Below are positions 1 through 8,793 of a DNA stretch of 64,000 nucleotides, in pieces. The stretch is from Allobosea lathyri (lineage in GTDB: Bacteria > Pseudomonadota > Alphaproteobacteria > Rhizobiales > Beijerinckiaceae). The stretch lies in contig NZ_FNUY01000005.1 in NCBI RefSeq assembly GCF_900108245.1, forward strand, positions 248,001 through 312,000, written 5' to 3'. Both the position numbers and the translations under genes were made by a program. Every line of letters begins with the position of its first letter. Positions within the stretch are counted from its first letter, which is position 1. Below the pieces are notes generated by a model that was given only the letters and a program-made list of their open reading frames with translations, did not search any database and was not told the DNA's origin.

Positions 1-461
1 TCATCGTGATCGCCAGCGTGCCGGTGATAACCGCGCTGTTTCCCTTCGCCTTCGAGCTGGAACGGCTGGCGCGGCTGGTGCGCTGGCCCTCCTTCTTCGT
101 GGTCGCGACGCTCTCGATCGCCTGCCTCTACTGGATCGGACCGAGCCGCGAGCGTGCACGCTTCATCTGGGTGATGCCTGGAGCGGTTGCCGCTGCGCTG
201 CTCTGGGCCGCCGCCTCCTTCGCCTTCTCCTGGTATGTCGGCACGCTCGGCAATTACACCGCCGCCTATGGCTCGCTCGCGACCGTCGTCGTCTTCATGA
301 CCTGGCTCTGGCTCTCGGCCACGATCGTGCTCGCCGGCGCCGAGCTCAACGCCGAGCTGGAGCACCAGACGGCTCACGACACCACGACCGGAAAAGCCAA
401 GCCGCTCGGCCAGCGCGGCGCCACCATGGCCGACCGTGTCGGGCGCGGCATAGCGGATTGA
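1..461 (+). CDS. YihY/virulence factor BrkB family membrane protein, 3' part
   Basis: This is the C-terminal part (about 150 residues) of a polytopic inner-membrane protein; the 5' end lies outside the window. The visible part has hydrophobic segments separated by short loops, a Trp-rich segment ending in an FMTWLWLSATIVLAGAELNA pattern, and a charged hydrophilic tail. The late TWLW..S..ILL.GAE.NAE pattern is typical of the YihY/BrkB family, once wrongly called ribonuclease BN. The family's role is unclear; it has been linked to serum resistance and transport. The stop TGA is at 459-461, 7 bp before the next gene, so the two may be cotranscribed. Confidence 0.8.
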   Translation, partial: IVIASVPVITALFPFAFELERLARLVRWPSFFVVATLSIACLYWIGPSRERARFIWVMPGAVAAALLWAAASFAFSWYVGTLGNYTAAYGSLATVVVFMTWLWLSATIVLAGAELNAELEHQTAHDTTTGKAKPLGQRGATMADRVGRGIAD

Positions 462-468
462 ACACAAC

Positions 469-1710
469 ATGCTCGACGCCGACACGACACGCCATGACGA
501 TCTGCACAGCGGGCGCAGCCCATGGCTCGCCGGTCCGGTCAGGCCGCCGAGCGAGCGGCTTTCGGCCGATACAAGCTGCGATGTCGCCATCGTCGGCGGC
601 GGTATAACCGGAGCCTTGGTCGCCGAACACATGACGGCGCTCGGCCATTCCGTCATCCTCGTCGACCGGGAGCGCGAGGGTTTCGGCAGCACCGTCGCCA
701 GCACCGCCATGCTGCAATGGGAGATAGACCTGTCCTTGAGTCGGCTGGCCGCGCTCTACGGCCTCGACCGGGCGACGGACGTCTATCGCCGCAGTTTTCG
801 TGCCGTCGCCGGTCTGCGCGAGCTCATCGACCGTCTCGAACTCGGATGCGCCTTCCTGCCGCGCGACTCCGTCTATTTGGCTGCGGGCGACACCGGCCCG
901 CGGGAGCTTGCCGAGGAGCATGAGCTGCGCGAACGGGCCGGCCTGCCCGGCGCATTGCTCGATCATGCGACGCTATTGCGGACCTATGGTTTCGACCGCG
1001 CGGCCGCGATCGTCTCGCCCGGCTCGGCTGAGGCCGATCCCTTGAGCCTGTGCCATGCCCTGCTCGACAGGGCGACCAGGCGTGGCGCGCGGCTGATCCG
1101 CGATGAAGCGGTGGCGTTCGAGGCCACCGCCCACACATCCGCCGTCACGCTCGAGAGCGGGCGCACGATCGAGGCCGGCCATATCGTGCTCGCGACCGGC
1201 TATGTCATGCCCGATTGCGTCAACAGCGCGCTGCACCGGGTCGCATCGAGCTGGGCGCTTGCCACGTTGCCACAGGCGCGCCACGTGCTCTGGCCGGGTC
1301 CCGCGCTCGTCTGGGAAGCGTCCGAGGATTATGTCTACTGCCGCACGACCCGTGATGGCCGCATCATCATCGGCGGCGAGGACGAGGAAACCGACGATCC
1401 CGCACTGCGCGAACGTCTCAGTCGCGAGAAGACGAAAGCGCTGCTGGGCAAGCTCGCGGCGCTGCTGCCACCGGCGGAGCCGAGCCTTGGCTATGCCTGG
1501 TCGGGCGCCTTCGGGCAGACCAGCGACGGCCTGCCGCTGATCGGACGTGTGCCGGGCCACCCGCGCATGCTCGCGGCCTATGGCTATGGCGGCAACGGCA
1601 TCACCTTCAGCTTTCTGGCGTCGCGCATTCTGGGCTCGCTGATCGGCGGGGCGGAGGCACCGTGGTTCGGACATTTCGCCATCGATCGCCCAGACCCGAC
1701 GCGCCCCTGA
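469..1710 (+). CDS. FAD-dependent oxidoreductase, DAO (glycine/D-amino acid oxidase) family
   Basis: A 413-aa cytosolic flavoprotein. Near residue 40 it carries a dinucleotide-binding GxGxxG (CDVAIVGGGITGALVAEHM) followed by an acidic residue at the end of the second strand (VDRER), as in the Rossmann fold of DAO-family enzymes. The C-terminal part has the DAO-type return to the FAD site (GLPLIGRVPGHP and YGYGGNGITFS). Family members oxidise secondary or primary amines such as glycine, sarcosine or D-amino acids; the substrate cannot be read here. No signal peptide is visible. The ATG at 469 follows the YihY stop closely, consistent with cotranscription. Confidence 0.85.
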   Translation: MLDADTTRHDDLHSGRSPWLAGPVRPPSERLSADTSCDVAIVGGGITGALVAEHMTALGHSVILVDREREGFGSTVASTAMLQWEIDLSLSRLAALYGLDRATDVYRRSFRAVAGLRELIDRLELGCAFLPRDSVYLAAGDTGPRELAEEHELRERAGLPGALLDHATLLRTYGFDRAAAIVSPGSAEADPLSLCHALLDRATRRGARLIRDEAVAFEATAHTSAVTLESGRTIEAGHIVLATGYVMPDCVNSALHRVASSWALATLPQARHVLWPGPALVWEASEDYVYCRTTRDGRIIIGGEDEETDDPALRERLSREKTKALLGKLAALLPPAEPSLGYAWSGAFGQTSDGLPLIGRVPGHPRMLAAYGYGGNGITFSFLASRILGSLIGGAEAPWFGHFAIDRPDPTRP

Positions 1711-1831
1711 GCGCCCAGGTCATTGCAGCCGCGCAATCGCGGTTTTGCCCGGCCCAGGGGCGACAAATCCCGCGGATATCGCCATGTCTATCGGCAGGCG
1801 GCAGCTTGGCCGCATCGAAAGGGAGGCCGCC

Positions 1832-2701
1832 ATGCCTGCGATCCTGGACACCAAAACCGCCTCGCCTTTCCGGCTCGAAGCCTATGATGCGCCCTACCAC
1901 ATCGGCGCTGTCGCGCTGAATGTTCGCGACCTGCCCGGGCTTACCGCCTATTATCGCAATTCGATCGGCCTTACCGTGATCAGCGAGGCCGCTGAGGCTG
2001 TCGAACTCGGCGTCGACGGCGAGGTTCTGGTGCGACTGGAGGCGGGCGCAAGCCAGCCCGGTTCGGCGGCCGGACTGTTCCATCTCGCAATCCTGCTGCC
2101 CTCGCGCGCCGACCTCGCCAATTGGATCGGCCACGCCGCGAGAGCGCGCATCCCTCTGGAGGGCGCATCCGATCATCTCGTCAGCGAGGCGCTTTATCTC
2201 TCCGACCCTGAGGGCAACGGCATCGAGATCTATCGCGACCGGCCGCGCGCGGAATGGCCGCGACGCGAAGGGGCGATCAAGATGGCGACCGAACGGCTCG
2301 ATCTGGACGCCCTGCTCCGCGAGGCCCGGCAAGGCGATTATCCGGGGATGCCGAGTGGTACCCGCATGGGTCATATCCATCTGCGCGTCGGCGATACCGC
2401 CGAGGCCGAGGCCTTCTATGCCGGCGCGCTCGGTTTCGACCTGATGGTGCGCTACCCCGGCGCGAGCTTCCTTTCCAGCGGCGGATATCACCACCACATC
2501 GCCGGCAATGTCTGGAACAGTCGCGGGGCGGCACCGCGTGGCGAGGGCGAGGCGGGCTTGAGCTTTTTCGAGCTGGTCGCCCGCGATGCCGGCGATTTCG
2601 AGACGATGCGCCAGCGCATTCTGGCAGCCGGCGGGCGCGAGGATGCCGGCAGGCCGGCCCTCTCCGATCCGTGGGGCAACAGGATCGTGCTGCGGCGCTG
2701 A
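1832..2701 (+). CDS. Two-domain VOC family protein (CatE / extradiol dioxygenase-like)
   Basis: 289 aa if started at ATG 1832, which has a strong RBS (GGGAGG at 1821-1826); an in-frame upstream ATG at 1784 lacks one. Two tandem vicinal-oxygen-chelate modules are visible: residues about 15-135 (VALNVRDLPGLTAYYRNSIGL, HLAILLPSR, LYLSDPEGNGIEIY) and about 165-289 (GHIHLRVGDTAEAEAFYAGAL, YHHHIAGNVW). The HxH and E positions suggest a divalent metal site as in catechol 2,3-dioxygenases and glyoxalases. This layout matches CatE-like proteins; the substrate is unknown. The gene is followed by a palindromic repeat that may act as a terminator. Confidence 0.8.
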   Translation: MPAILDTKTASPFRLEAYDAPYHIGAVALNVRDLPGLTAYYRNSIGLTVISEAAEAVELGVDGEVLVRLEAGASQPGSAAGLFHLAILLPSRADLANWIGHAARARIPLEGASDHLVSEALYLSDPEGNGIEIYRDRPRAEWPRREGAIKMATERLDLDALLREARQGDYPGMPSGTRMGHIHLRVGDTAEAEAFYAGALGFDLMVRYPGASFLSSGGYHHHIAGNVWNSRGAAPRGEGEAGLSFFELVARDAGDFETMRQRILAAGGREDAGRPALSDPWGNRIVLRR

Positions 2702-2735
2702 GCGAGCGGTCTCAAAGTCCGTTCGAGATTTCCTC

Positions 2736-2857
2736 AGCCCTCGTCCTTGAGGAGCCAATCCGTCAGGAGTGGCGTCTCGAAGGATGCTTGAGGAGGTTCA
2801 GGAGCCATCTGGAGCATCCTTCGAGACGCCGCTTCGCGGCTCCTCAGGATGAGGGCT
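2736..2857. repeat. Intergenic palindromic repeat, type A copy 1
   Basis: About 120 bp whose ends are inverted repeats (AGCCCTCGTCC..GAGGAGCC versus GGCTCCTCAGGATGAGGGCT), with an inner inverted pair GTCTCGAAGGATGC/GCATCCTTCGAGAC. The right arm matches the element at 52646-52755 at 42 of 43 bases. It lies between convergent genes (VOC + and GNAT -), a typical place for a dispersed rhizobial palindromic element, and transcribed RNA would fold strongly. Confidence 0.85.
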
Positions 2858-2874
2858 CGAACTCCCAAATAGTC

Positions 2875-3327
2875 TCAGCGCGCCAGCAGATGCGTGCGCT
2901 GGGCATCGGTGAGATCGCGCGCGAACCCTTCAGCCTCCCAGAAGGCGGCGGCACGGTCGTCGGCGGCGCGCAAGGACAGGCGCGCCGCGATGACAAAACC
3001 CTGCTGGATCAAGGCCGAAGCGATGGCGCGCCCGACGCCAAGGCGGCGACTGGCTGCCCGCACATAGACGTGCCGCAGCCGCGCGATATCAGGCGCGGGA
3101 TCGTAAGGGTCGGGCGTGATGCCGCCCATTCCAGCCAGCTCGCCCTCCGCAAAGACCGCGAAGAGCACAGGCAGGTCGGCAGCCCCGGCATAGTCGCCGC
3201 GTTCGATCTCCTGCGCCAACCGGTCAAGGAAGGCGTAGCCTTCCTCAGCCGCTTCCTGCCGCAAGCGCTCGAAACCGTCTGGCAGCGTGTCGGTGACGCG
3301 GACGGTCTGGATCGCAGCTGGCGTCAC
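2875..3327 (-). CDS. GNAT family N-acetyltransferase
   Basis: 150 aa, last gene of the coaBC-dut-rrf2-cysK run. The acetyl-CoA-binding region is visible as [23 protein letters not shown], with the R/Q-x-x-G-x-G/A-like turn, and [12 protein letters not shown] near the C-terminus, both hallmarks of the GNAT fold. The start is a GTG (3325-3327) overlapping the cysK stop (GTGA), so translation is probably coupled to cysK. The link to cysteine synthesis is only positional: CysE-type serine acetyltransferases have a different fold, so this is not the missing CysE. The acceptor is unknown. Confidence 0.82.
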   Translation of the reverse strand: MTPAAIQTVRVTDTLPDGFERLRQEAAEEGYAFLDRLAQEIERGDYAGAADLPVLFAVFAEGELAGMGGITPDPYDPAPDIARLRHVYVRAASRRLGVGRAIASALIQQGFVIAARLSLRAADDRAAAFWEAEGFARDLTDAQRTHLLAR

Positions 3328-4310
3328 AGCCCCTCGAACAGCGCGCTCGAAATATAGCGCTCGGCGAAGGAGGGGATGATCACGACGATCGTCTTGCCGG
3401 CATTCTCGGGCCGCGCGCCAACTTCGAGCGCCGCCGCAACCGCCGCGCCCGACGAAATGCCGGCCGGGATGCCCTCAGCCTTGGCCAGCGCACGCGCCGT
3501 CTCAAAAGAGGTCTGGTTGCCGACAGTGACGACCTCGTCGATCACCGAGCGGTCGAGGATGCCCGGCACGAAGCCCGCGCCGATGCCCTGGATCTTGTGC
3601 GGGCCGGGCGCACCGCCCGACAGGACCGGAGAATCCTCGGGCTCGACGGCGATGATCTTCACGTCCGGCTTGCGCGCCTTCAGCACCTGGCCGACGCCGG
3701 TGATGGTGCCGCCCGTGCCGACGCCCGAGATGAAGATGTCGACATTGCCGTTGGTGTCGTTCCAGATCTCCTCGGCAGTCGTCTTGCGATGGATTTCCGG
3801 GTTGTGCGGGTTCTCGAACTGCTGGGGAATGATCGAGCCGGGAATCTCGGCCTTGAGCTCCTCGGCCTTGGCCACCGCGCCGCGCATGCCGCCGGGGCCG
3901 GGCGTGAGCACGAGTTCGGCGCCGAGCAGCGCCAGCATCTTGCGGCGCTCCAGCGACATCGTCTCGGGCATGACCAGGATCAGGCGGTAGCCGCGTGCAG
4001 CGGCGACGAAAGCGAGCGCGATGCCGGTATTGCCCGAAGTCGGCTCGATCAGCGTGCCGCCGGGCTTCAGCGCGCCCGAAGCCTCCAGCGCATCGACCAT
4101 GTTGACGCCGATGCGGTCCTTGACGCTGGAAATCGGGTTGAAGAATTCGAGCTTGGCCAGGATCGTCGCCTTGACGCCGCGCTCGGCCGGTAGGCGGTTG
4201 AGCTTGACCAGCGGGGTGTCGCCGATGGTGTCGGTGATCGATTCATAGACCCGGCCGCGGCCCGGCGCCTTGCTCGGAGCGGAGTTGGGATTGCGCGCAG
4301 CTTCAGCCAT
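3324..4310 (-). CDS. cysK: Cysteine synthase A (O-acetylserine sulfhydrylase)
   Basis: 328 aa. A PLP enzyme that makes L-cysteine from O-acetylserine and sulfide in the cytosol. Visible features: PLP lysine in [11 protein letters not shown] (K64), substrate loop [12 protein letters not shown], phosphate-binding [12 protein letters not shown], and C-terminal [14 protein letters not shown]. An extra 20 residues precede the usual N-terminus ([20 protein letters not shown]). Its ATG (4308-4310) has an AAGGAGG RBS. It lies 84 bp downstream of an Rrf2 regulator gene, and the gap holds a palindrome and direct repeats that may be operators. The upstream coaBC consumes cysteine for coenzyme A, so the operon joins cysteine supply and use. 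Confidence 0.95.
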   Translation of the reverse strand: MAEAARNPNSAPSKAPGRGRVYESITDTIGDTPLVKLNRLPAERGVKATILAKLEFFNPISSVKDRIGVNMVDALEASGALKPGGTLIEPTSGNTGIALAFVAAARGYRLILVMPETMSLERRKMLALLGAELVLTPGPGGMRGAVAKAEELKAEIPGSIIPQQFENPHNPEIHRKTTAEEIWNDTNGNVDIFISGVGTGGTITGVGQVLKARKPDVKIIAVEPEDSPVLSGGAPGPHKIQGIGAGFVPGILDRSVIDEVVTVGNQTSFETARALAKAEGIPAGISSGAAVAAALEVGARPENAGKTIVVIIPSFAERYISSALFEGL

Positions 4311-4331
4311 GGGATCCTCCTTGGAACGGCA

Positions 4332-4391
4332 TCGATTTCAATCGAGGCTAGATCAATTCACAGAAGATGTCGATTAAGCAGATAATTCACA
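4332..4391 (-). promoter_or_regulatory. Candidate operator region upstream of cysK
   Basis: The 84-bp rrf2-cysK gap is AT-rich compared with its surroundings. It holds a perfect inverted repeat TCGATT-tc-AATCGA (4332-4345) and two direct copies of AATTCACA (4355-4362 and 4384-4391). Their position just ahead of the cysK RBS and after an Rrf2 gene suggests control of cysK by that regulator, as CymR controls cysteine genes in Firmicutes. No binding evidence exists. Confidence 0.4.
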
Positions 4392-4394
4392 TTC

Positions 4395-4847
4395 CTATAT
4401 CGTAAAATCACCATCGAGGCCGGATTCGCCGAAGACGGCCTTCGCCTGCGCCCTGCGGCAGAGCTCCTCGACGGTCACGCCATCCAGCACCGCGAGGAAC
4501 GCCTCCGACGCGCTTGCGACCTCCGGCCCGATGACGTCGTCAATCAGGCGCGACTGCGGCAGCGGACCAAGCGCATCCTCGCCGGCATCCTGCATCGCGG
4601 CGCGCGCGATGTCGCCAGCGGTGATCTTACGACGTTCGCGCGCCAGTTCGTAGCCGCCGCGCGGACCGCGCACACCCTTGAGGATGCCGACCCGGACCAG
4701 CGCCTGCAACAGCGTCTCCAGATGGCGCGGCGGCAGTTCGTGCCGCGCCGCCAGCAGTTTCGCTGCGACAGGCGAGGGGCGCGCGTGCAGGGCGATATCC
4801 ACGACGGCCGCGATGGCGAGAAGGCTTCGGCGCTGGAGCAGGATCAC
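4395..4847 (-). CDS. Rrf2 family transcriptional regulator
   Basis: 150 aa. N-terminal winged helix-turn-helix of the Rrf2 type: [47 protein letters not shown], where the RGPRGGY wing is diagnostic. The three-cysteine cluster of IscR/NsrR is absent; only one Cys (in EELCRRAQ) is present, so a 2Fe-2S cluster is unlikely and the protein looks CymR-like. Position between dut and cysK suggests it senses the cysteine or O-acetylserine state. Its start overlaps the dut stop by 4 bp. Confidence 0.88.
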   Translation of the reverse strand: MILLQRRSLLAIAAVVDIALHARPSPVAAKLLAARHELPPRHLETLLQALVRVGILKGVRGPRGGYELARERRKITAGDIARAAMQDAGEDALGPLPQSRLIDDVIGPEVASASEAFLAVLDGVTVEELCRRAQAKAVFGESGLDGDFTI

Positions 4848-5323
4848 GAGGCCCGCTCCTTCGCTGGCGTCCCCGCATCGAAGATGCCGGTCGAACCGAA
4901 ACCGCCCTCGCCGCGCGTGGTCTGGTCGAGCGCATCTACCTCGACGAAGACGCCGCGTGTCACCGGGGCGATCACCATCTGCGCGATACGGTCGCCGCGG
5001 CCGATCGTGAAAGGTTCCTGGCCATGGTTGATCAGGATGACCTTGACCTCGCCGCGATAGTCGCTGTCGACGGTGCCGGGCGCATTCAGCACGGTGACGC
5101 CGTGTTTGGCGGCGAGGCCGGAGCGGGGGCGCACCTGCGCCTCGAAACCTTCAGGCAGTTGCAGGGCGAGACCGGTGGGCACCAGCGCCCGGCCTCCGGG
5201 GGGTAGCACCAGCGGCGCATCGACGGCGGCGCGCAGATCCATTCCGGCCGCGCCGGTGCTCTCATAGGCCGGCAGCGGCAGGTCGGCGCCATGCGGCAGA
5301 CGGAGGAGCGGAATATCGACCAT
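4844..5323 (-). CDS. dut: dUTP diphosphatase
   Basis: 159 aa, the normal length for trimeric dUTPase, which hydrolyses dUTP to dUMP and PPi, keeping uracil out of DNA and feeding dTMP synthesis. All five motifs are seen: [39 protein letters not shown] and the C-terminal [10 protein letters not shown] arm. It sits 5 bp downstream of coaBC, as in many alphaproteobacteria and E. coli, and overlaps the next gene (rrf2) by 4 bp. A dCTP deaminase lies at 60.3-61.4 kb, so both routes to dUMP are represented in this window. Confidence 0.95.
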   Translation of the reverse strand: MVDIPLLRLPHGADLPLPAYESTGAAGMDLRAAVDAPLVLPPGGRALVPTGLALQLPEGFEAQVRPRSGLAAKHGVTVLNAPGTVDSDYRGEVKVILINHGQEPFTIGRGDRIAQMVIAPVTRGVFVEVDALDQTTRGEGGFGSTGIFDAGTPAKERAS

Positions 5324-5328
5324 GCGGA

Positions 5329-6636
5329 TCAGTTTGCCTTTGGGGCCTGCGCCAGACGCGCGATATGGGCGATCAGGCGGTTTGCGACCTCGTCCTTCGC
5401 CAGGGTCGGCCAGGTCTCGACGCCTTCTGTGGTGACCAGATGCACGGTGTTGGCGTCGCCGCCCATCACGCCGGTACCGCCGACATCATTGGCAACGATC
5501 AGGTCGCAGCCCTTTTTCGCGAGCTTGGCGCGGGCGTATTCGATGACATGCTCGGTCTCGGCTGCGAAACCGACGACGCATGCTGGCCGCCCGGCCTTGC
5601 GGTGAGCGATCGTCGCGAGAATGTCAGGGTTCTCGACGAGGGACAGCGCAGGCGTGCCGCCCGCGCCCTTCTTCATCTTCTCGGGTGCAGCGTCCGCAAC
5701 GCGCCAGTCGGCGACAGCTGCAGCGAAGATCGCGATGTCGGCCGGAAGCGCGCTTTCGACCGCAGCCAGCATCTCGCGGGCCGATTCGACATGGATCGTG
5801 GTGACGCCGGCAGGATCGGGAAGGCTGACGGGGCCCGAGACCAGCGTCACGCTGGCGCCGGCCGCAGCGGCGGCGGCGGCGATGGCGTGGCCCTGCTTGC
5901 CCGAGGAGCGGTTGGCGATGTAGCGCACCGGGTCGATCGGCTCATGCGTCGGGCCCGAGGTGATCAGAACATGCTGTCCGGCCAGCGGCTTGGACCCGGT
6001 CGCGGCGCCGCCGGGCAGCCGCCCGAGGAAGCCGATGGCGCGAGGCGTTTCGCCGGCAAGCGCCTGCTCGATCGCGCCGAGAATCTCGTTGGGTTCCGCC
6101 ATGCGGCCGGGTCCACTCTCGCCACGCTCGGCCATCGCGCCGGAATTGGGGCCGACGACGAGCACGCCGTCCTTCTCCAGCTGCGCCATGTTGCGCTGTG
6201 TCGCCGGATGCTCCCACATTTTCGGGTTCATCGCGGGCGCGATCAGGACGCGCTTGTCGGTGGCGAGCAGCGCAGTCGAGGCCAGGTCATTGGCAAGGCC
6301 GGTCGCCATCTTGGCGATGAGATCGGCCGTGGCGGGCGCCACGACCAAAAGATCTGTCGAGCGCGACAGGGCGATGTGGCCGATATCCGCCTCGTCGGTC
6401 AGCGAGAACAGGTCGGTGAAGCAGCGCTCCCCGGCCAGCGACGAGACGGAGAGCGGCGTGATGAACTCCTCGCCCGCCTTGGTCAGGATGCAGCGCGAGG
6501 CAATGCCGCGATCCTTCAGCCGGCGGATCAGTTCCAGCACCTTGTAGGCGGCGATGCCGCCGCCGATGATCAGAAGAATGGAGCGGGAGGCGGACAAGGG
6601 CGGGCTCCGGAGGCTAGGTCGTGGCTTTCCTAGCAT
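5329..6636 (-). CDS. coaBC: Bifunctional phosphopantothenoylcysteine decarboxylase / phosphopantothenate-cysteine ligase
   Basis: 435 aa. CoaC domain at about 20-190 (FMN-dependent decarboxylase): [40 protein letters not shown] and the APAMNPKMW motif. CoaB domain at about 215-430 (CTP-dependent ligase): [29 protein letters not shown] and a [14 protein letters not shown] stretch. Together they turn phosphopantothenate and cysteine into phosphopantetheine for coenzyme A. The ATG is at 6634-6636; a TTG about 14 codons downstream, just before [13 protein letters not shown], is an alternative start. First gene of a five-gene operon that includes cysK. Confidence 0.94.
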   Translation of the reverse strand: MLGKPRPSLRSPPLSASRSILLIIGGGIAAYKVLELIRRLKDRGIASRCILTKAGEEFITPLSVSSLAGERCFTDLFSLTDEADIGHIALSRSTDLLVVAPATADLIAKMATGLANDLASTALLATDKRVLIAPAMNPKMWEHPATQRNMAQLEKDGVLVVGPNSGAMAERGESGPGRMAEPNEILGAIEQALAGETPRAIGFLGRLPGGAATGSKPLAGQHVLITSGPTHEPIDPVRYIANRSSGKQGHAIAAAAAAAGASVTLVSGPVSLPDPAGVTTIHVESAREMLAAVESALPADIAIFAAAVADWRVADAAPEKMKKGAGGTPALSLVENPDILATIAHRKAGRPACVVGFAAETEHVIEYARAKLAKKGCDLIVANDVGGTGVMGGDANTVHLVTTEGVETWPTLAKDEVANRLIAHIARLAQAPKAN

Positions 6637-6666
6637 CGCCGGGTTGCAACTGTCATGGGGGGCGAG

Positions 6667-6746
6667 CCGTCATGCTCGGGCTTGCCACGAGCATCTCTGG
6701 CAGGATTATCTCCGGGAGATTCCCGGGTCGAGCCCGAGAATGACGG
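6667..6746. repeat. Intergenic palindromic repeat, type B copy 1
   Basis: About 80 bp framed by CCGTCAT-CTCGGGC and its inverted partner GCCCGAG-ATGACGG, in the gap between amn and coaBC. It belongs to the same family as copies near 12648, 47884 and (diverged) 10838, all bounded by GTCAT/ATGAC. Confidence 0.8.
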
Positions 6747-6753
6747 CAGAGCC

Positions 6754-8208
6754 TCACCGGAATGGCGGCTCGTCGAAGCTGCGCAGCTTGCGCGAATGGA
6801 TCGTCGAGCCCGCCTCCTTCAGCTTTTCCAGGGCGGCAAGGCCGATCCGCAGATGCTCGCCGACCGCGCGCTCGTAGAAGGCGTTCGCTGCACCCGGCAG
6901 CTTGATCTCGCCATGCAGCGGCTTGTCGGAGACGCAGAGCAGCGTGCCGTAGGGCACGCGCAGCCGGTAGCCCTGCGCCGCGATCGTGCCCGATTCCATA
7001 TCGACCGCGATGGCGCGCGAGAGGTTGATGCGCCGACGCTCCTTGGTCCAGCGCAGCTCCCAGTTGCGGTCGTCCTGCGTCACGACCGTGCCGGTGCGCA
7101 GGCGGTTCTTCAGCCGGTCGCCCTTTTCGCCGGTGACCTCGGCCGCGGCCTGCTGAAGCGCGACCTGCACCTCGGCGAGCGCCGGGATCGGGATATCGGG
7201 CGGCACCAGCTCGTCGAGGATACCGTCCTGCCTGAGATAGGCGTGAGCGAGCACGTAATCGCCGATGATCTGGGTCTGGCGCAGGCCGCCGCAATGGCCG
7301 ACCATCAGCCAGCAATTGGGCCTGAGCACCGCGAGATGGTCCGTGATGTTCTTCGCATTGGAGGGACCGACCCCGATATTGACCAGCGTGACGCCCTCGC
7401 CGTTCTCGCGGATCAGATGGTAGGCCGGCATCTGGAAGCGGTGCCAGGGCGCCGCCATCACCCGCTCGGCGGCGCTGACATCGACGCCTTCACGATCGAT
7501 GCGAACCCCACCCGGCGTCACCAGCGCGAGAGCCGTCCCGGCCTCGATCTCGGCCAGAGCGAGGCGGACGAACTGGTCGACATAGCGGTGATAATTGGTC
7601 AGCAGCACCCAGGGCTGCACGGAGCGCCAGTCGGTGCCGGTGTAGTGCACCAGCCGGCGCAGCGAGTAATCGACGCGCACCGCGTCGAACAGCGAGAGCG
7701 GGCGTGGCTCCCCGTCGATCAGGTCGAAGGTGCCGTCGGCGATCTCGTCGCCGACCAGCGAGAGCAGGGGCGTCGGGAAATGCCGGGCGAGCTCGGCTGC
7801 CGTCACCTTGCCGCGCCCGAGCTCGTCGCCGCCGTCCAGCGCATAGGGATAGGGGATTTCCTGGCTGCTGATCCCGGTCTCAATCGTCGCGCCGTATTCC
7901 TCGACCAGCGGCCTGAGCTGGTCGAGCAGATAGCCGCGAAACTCGCCGGGCTGGGTCACCGTCGTCGAGTAGATGCCGGGTGCAGCGAACTTGGCATAGC
8001 CGCGCCGCGTCGCCGCCGGCAGCTTCGAGGGCTCGTAGGTCACGCGCAGCAGCGGATAGCGATAGCGCGCCCGGTCCTCGGCGCTGGGCGGCACCGCCGT
8101 ATCGAAGAAATGCTGGAGGTCGTGGCGAAGGGCAGCCTTGGCCTCGGCATAGAGCGCCTCGAGCCGGTCGATGGCGGCTTCGGGGGTGGCGGCTGTCTCG
8201 AAGCTCAT
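6754..8208 (-). CDS. amn: AMP nucleosidase
   Basis: 484 aa, the length expected for bacterial Amn, which hydrolyses AMP to adenine and ribose-5-phosphate and so tunes adenylate pools. The N-terminal AMP-specific domain covers about 1-180 (SKLPAATRRGYAKFAAPGIYSTT, RPLVEEYGATIETG). The C-terminal nucleoside-phosphorylase-like domain includes NIGVGPSNAKNITDHLAVLRP, VGHCGGLRQTQIIGDYVLA and VDMESGTIAAQGYRLRVPYGTLLCVSDKP with the catalytic acidic pair region. Monocistronic on the minus strand, divergent from the arsR operon; the 168-bp shared gap holds the arsR promoter. Confidence 0.93.
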   Translation of the reverse strand: MSFETAATPEAAIDRLEALYAEAKAALRHDLQHFFDTAVPPSAEDRARYRYPLLRVTYEPSKLPAATRRGYAKFAAPGIYSTTVTQPGEFRGYLLDQLRPLVEEYGATIETGISSQEIPYPYALDGGDELGRGKVTAAELARHFPTPLLSLVGDEIADGTFDLIDGEPRPLSLFDAVRVDYSLRRLVHYTGTDWRSVQPWVLLTNYHRYVDQFVRLALAEIEAGTALALVTPGGVRIDREGVDVSAAERVMAAPWHRFQMPAYHLIRENGEGVTLVNIGVGPSNAKNITDHLAVLRPNCWLMVGHCGGLRQTQIIGDYVLAHAYLRQDGILDELVPPDIPIPALAEVQVALQQAAAEVTGEKGDRLKNRLRTGTVVTQDDRNWELRWTKERRRINLSRAIAVDMESGTIAAQGYRLRVPYGTLLCVSDKPLHGEIKLPGAANAFYERAVGEHLRIGLAALEKLKEAGSTIHSRKLRSFDEPPFR

Positions 8209-8313
8209 GGGGTGAACGCGTCCTCTCGTTCGGTCGAGTTTCTAACCGTGTGCGGGTCGTCCTGACAATAACGGGCACAGCTTCACGTCAGATTGACGGA
8301 TATCGGGCCGTGC

Positions 8314-8342
8314 TTGACAGCGCGAGGAACCGGAGATACTAA
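8314..8342 (+). promoter_or_regulatory. Candidate sigma-70 promoter of the arsR operon
   Basis: A perfect -35 hexamer TTGACA (8314-8319), a 17-bp spacer and a weak -10 TACTAA (8337-8342). The predicted transcription start near 8349 falls on the palindrome at 8351-8360. No clear RBS precedes the arsR ATG at 8377. Confidence 0.5.
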
Positions 8343-8350
8343 ACCATTTC

Positions 8351-8360
8351 GTTAATTAAC
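8351..8360. promoter_or_regulatory. Candidate ArsR operator palindrome
   Basis: Perfect 10-bp palindrome GTTAATTAAC, AT-rich against a high-GC background, at the predicted transcription start of the arsR gene. ArsR/SmtB repressors usually bind AT-rich inverted repeats overlapping their own promoter, so autoregulation is the natural reading. Confidence 0.45.
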
Positions 8361-8376
8361 CGATCGGCTTTATACG

Positions 8377-8793
8377 ATGTCGACCGACCCGCTCAGCCTC
8401 ACACTTTCCGCCCTCGCCGACCCCACGCGGCGCGCCATCCTGGCGCGGCTGTCGCTCGGCGAGACCTCGGTCAAGGCGCTGGCCGAACCGTTCGCGATGA
8501 GCCTGCCGGCCGTCTCGAAACATCTGAAGGTGCTGGAGCGCGCCGGGCTGATCACGCGAAGTCGCGAAGCACAGTGGCGACCCTGCCGGCTCGACCCGGG
8601 GCCGCTGCAGGAGGTCTCGCAATGGCTGGAGCATTATAGCCGGTTCTGGGACCAAAGCCTGAACCGGCTGGACGACATGCTCCAGGCGCTCAAGGTCGAA
8701 GGCAAAATCGAAGGAAAGACCAGCGGCAAGGACGGCAGCATGAACCACGGACCGTCATTGAAGGCGGCCGATCAGGAGGAGATCATCTCGTGA
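8377..8793 (+). CDS. ArsR/SmtB family winged-helix transcriptional regulator
   Basis: 138 aa. Classic ArsR helix-turn-helix: LSALADPTRRAILARLSLGETSVKALAE, SLPAVSKHLKVLERAGLITRSREAQWRPCRL. The metal-binding ELCVCDL motif of ArsR/SmtB sensors is missing, placing it in the non-metal subgroup commonly found beside SRPBCC (AHSA1) and VOC genes. A 35-residue Lys/Gly-rich tail follows the last helix (LEHYSRFWDQSLNRLDDMLQAL). It overlaps the next gene by 4 bp (GTGA) and heads a five-gene operon; it probably represses that operon in response to an unknown ligand. Confidence 0.88.
   Translation: MSTDPLSLTLSALADPTRRAILARLSLGETSVKALAEPFAMSLPAVSKHLKVLERAGLITRSREAQWRPCRLDPGPLQEVSQWLEHYSRFWDQSLNRLDDMLQALKVEGKIEGKTSGKDGSMNHGPSLKAADQEEIIS

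Noticed and set aside
5365-6633. A 422-codon plus-strand frame opposite coaBC
   Set aside because: Antisense shadow of the recognised coaBC gene.
8326-8356. GGAAC followed by CGTT upstream of arsR
   Set aside because: The spacer is 19 bp, too long for EcfG; a sigma-70 promoter with perfect TTGACA explains the gene better.
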